A stretch of DNA of 49,751 bases, taken from contig CP070696.1 in assembly GCA_020353535.1 (NCBI GenBank), forward strand, positions 3,229,505 through 3,279,255, written 5' to 3'. This document shows positions 48,255 through 49,751 of this stretch, one piece after another. The translations under genes and the position numbers were made by a program. The notes below the pieces were generated by a model. The model was not told the DNA's origin. It saw only the letters and a list, made by a program, of their open reading frames with translations, and ran no database searches. Position 1 is the first letter of the stretch, and each line of letters starts with the position of its first letter. This stretch comes from Spirochaetaceae bacterium. GTDB lineage: Bacteria; Spirochaetota; Spirochaetia; SZUA-6; DRHE01.

Positions 48255-49020
48255 GCTCCCCACCCAGATAGATGCGGATCACTTCGGGATCTCGCTGAAT
48301 TTCCTCGGGCTTTCCCTCGGCGACCATGCTGCCGTAGTTAAGGACCACGATCTCATCGGAGATATCCATGACCAGGGACATGTCATGCTCAACCAGGAGT
48401 ACCGTAATACCCCCCCCTCGTATCTTCAGGACCAGATCGGCCATCTCCCGTGTCTCATAGATGTTCAAGCCGGCCGCTGGTTCATCCAATAGCAGAAGGG
48501 AAGGTTCGGTAGCCAACGCCCTGGCGATCTCCAATAGACGCTGTTTGCCGAAGGGCAGATTGGATGCCAGCTCTCCGGCGGCGTCTGCCAGTCCAAGGGT
48601 GTCGAGCAGATCCGCAGAGCGCTCCCGGATCTCCCGCTCCTCCTTCCAGGTCCAGGGCAGATTCAACACTCCCGAGAGAAAACCGGCCTTTGTGCGGGAA
48701 TGACGGCCCACCATGACGTTCTCCAGCACTGTCATGCGAGCGAAGAGCTTCGTGGTTTGGAAGGTGCGACAGATCCCCAGCTCCGCAATCTTGTGCGGCC
48801 GCAGCCCGGTAATGTCCTTTCCATTCTGATGGACCGATCCGGCATCACAGGGCAGCATGCCGGAGATCAGGTTGAAGAGGGTGGTCTTCCCCGCCCCGTT
48901 CGGTCCGATCACTGATTTTATCGATCCCGTGGGAACGGTAAAAGAAACGTGGTTCACCGCTTTCAAACCGCCGAAAGATCGGCTCAGCTCTCGAATCTCC
49001 AGCAGCGGTTCAGCCGCCAT
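48247..49020 (-). CDS. livG: Branched-chain amino-acid ABC transporter ATPase LivG, second system
   Basis: A 257-residue LivG-type ATPase: GPNGAGKTT, FGKQRLLEIARALA in place of a normal LSGGQ signature, LLLLDEPAAGLNI and LVEHDM. The signature reads NLPFGKQRL where most family members have LSGGQ-type residues; that is common in LivG. It overlaps livM by 11 bases and livF by eight. Confidence 0.93.
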   Translation of the reverse strand: MAAEPLLEIRELSRSFGGLKAVNHVSFTVPTGSIKSVIGPNGAGKTTLFNLISGMLPCDAGSVHQNGKDITGLRPHKIAELGICRTFQTTKLFARMTVLENVMVGRHSRTKAGFLSGVLNLPWTWKEEREIRERSADLLDTLGLADAAGELASNLPFGKQRLLEIARALATEPSLLLLDEPAAGLNIYETREMADLVLKIRGGGITVLLVEHDMSLVMDISDEIVVLNYGSMVAEGKPEEIQRDPEVIRIYLGGEHA

Positions 49021-49751
49021 CTGCCGGCTCCTGTGACCTGGAGGGTCTAATGATGGCTGCCAATCGCTGGCGGAGCACGGAGAGATTCCGCAAAGCCGGT
49101 GCCCGCAGCAAACCGTCGGGAAAAAACAGCATGATCACCAGCAGGATCCCAGCAAACACGGCGTCATCGTAGCTGCCGAAGTAGCCGCGGAGGGAAAGGA
49201 AGTTCAAGAGAATACCCATGAGCAGGGAGCCCCAGAGGTTGTCCATCCCCCCCACCGCTACTATAGCCACGTAGCGCACGGATTTAATACCTGTAACCTC
49301 CGAAGGTCCAATACTGCCGTTGTAATGAGTCAAAAACACACCACCCACAGCCGCGAATACGGCGCTCAATACGAAGGTACCGAGCTTGTAGCGTGCCGTG
49401 TCGATCCCCATTGCCTTGGCCGCCTGCTCGCTGCCGTGGATCGAGCGCAGAGCCCGTCCTACCCGGGATTGGATCAGGTTCATGGCCAGAAGCATGCCGA
49501 GCAGCACCAGAATCCAGGCGATGTAGTAGTTGGGAATGCGTTTGGACAGGGCGCCGCTGACCTCCAGCGTCAAAACGGGAAACCCGGGAACCCCCGTGAT
49601 GCCGTCGGCCTCACCCAGGAACCCGGTGCCAAGAACGATCCGGTAGATGATCAGGCCGAATCCAAGGGTGGCCATGGCCAGATAGTGACCGCGCAGGCGA
49701 ATCACAGGAATACCGATGATCAGGGCGATGGCCGCGGTCATGACCAGGGCG
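49010..49751 (-). CDS. livM: Branched-chain amino-acid ABC transporter permease LivM, second system, cut by the window edge
   Basis: The C-terminal part of a LivM-type permease (frame open at the right edge, about 247 residues visible). RLRGHYLAMATLGFGLIIYR, GRALRSIHGSEQAAKAMGID (ATPase-coupling loop) and VGGMDNLWGSLLMGILLNFL are typical. The N-terminal membrane segments lie outside the window. The remaining genes of the system (livH, livK) probably lie further right. Confidence 0.92.
   Translation of the reverse strand, partial: ALVMTAAIALIIGIPVIRLRGHYLAMATLGFGLIIYRIVLGTGFLGEADGITGVPGFPVLTLEVSGALSKRIPNYYIAWILVLLGMLLAMNLIQSRVGRALRSIHGSEQAAKAMGIDTARYKLGTFVLSAVFAAVGGVFLTHYNGSIGPSEVTGIKSVRYVAIVAVGGMDNLWGSLLMGILLNFLSLRGYFGSYDDAVFAGILLVIMLFFPDGLLRAPALRNLSVLRQRLAAIIRPSRSQEPADGG

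Noticed and set aside
1..49751. CRISPR arrays, insertion sequences, phage genes, rRNA, known riboswitches or T-boxes
   Set aside because: I saw no regularly spaced repeats, transposase or integrase genes, rRNA segments or recognisable riboswitch cores; I could not run a structure search.

Overview
The window reads as a chromosomal segment of an anaerobic spirochaete with moderately high GC. The evidence is two FlaA-type periplasmic flagellar sheath proteins, a flagellar rod and ring block (flgJ, flgI, flgA, flgG, flgF) beside tsaD and a small RpoS-like sigma factor, a bactofilin, and many lipoproteins. From memory this flagellar block follows the order of the Borrelia rpoS region. The genus cannot be named from the sequence alone. 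Three tRNA genes (Glu-CUC, Gln-CUG, Thr-CGU) lie between protein genes.

Layout. 1-3.9 kb: tRNA-Glu, a GNAT acetyltransferase, a secreted beta-helix protein, a small TPR protein, an NAD-dependent epimerase and tRNA-Gln. 4-6.4 kb: a cyclic-nucleotide-domain histidine kinase, a bactofilin and a coiled-coil protein in one tight minus-strand operon. 6.4-8 kb: a two-gene flaA operon with a clear promoter and terminator. 8-9.9 kb: lipA coupled to a lipoprotein gene. 10-13.3 kb: class II aldolase, a TetR regulator, a membrane protein and an enlarged uracil-phosphoribosyltransferase-like protein. 13.4-18.2 kb: hypF-hypC-hypD-hypE for the NiFe-hydrogenase ligand, with no hydrogenase in view. 18.2-21.2 kb: apt, a flavodoxin-fold protein, tsaD and a divergent polysaccharide deacetylase. 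21.2-26.5 kb: the sigma factor and flagellar genes. 26.5-28.6 kb: an AT-rich gap with a small ORF and tRNA-Thr, then a PflX-like radical SAM enzyme and a lipoprotein. 28.7-34.3 kb: a branched-chain or hydrophobic amino-acid ABC system (livK on plus; livG-F-H-M on minus) with two small unknown genes. 34.4-37.4 kb: a Crp-like regulator overlapping a cNMP-domain/TPR protein, then an amidohydrolase. 37.5-41.4 kb: a copper-handling locus (HMA protein, CsoR, CopB-type ATPase, two small membrane proteins) in more AT-rich DNA. 41.5-44.9 kb: MlaE/MlaF-like lipid transporter parts, a phenylacetate-CoA-ligase-type enzyme and an ACT protein. 44.9-49.75 kb: an aminotransferase, a second ligase and a second livF-G-M set that runs off the right edge.

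How the genes fit together. The right half looks devoted to taking up hydrophobic amino acids and catabolising them: two Liv systems, an aminotransferase to make 2-oxo acids, and two acyl-CoA ligases with an ACT sensor. The left half is mostly housekeeping and cell envelope or motility.

The strongest new signal is a near-perfect sigma-54 promoter (TTGGCAC, five bases, TTGCA) immediately upstream of the RpoS-like sigma-factor gene, with the exact 10-base spacing between the invariant GG and GC. That is the wiring known in Borrelia burgdorferi (RpoN drives rpoS), here in a different spirochaete and next to flagellar genes, with two upstream palindromes as possible activator sites. The copper locus carries two palindromes at its two divergent promoters, which look like metal-responsive operators.
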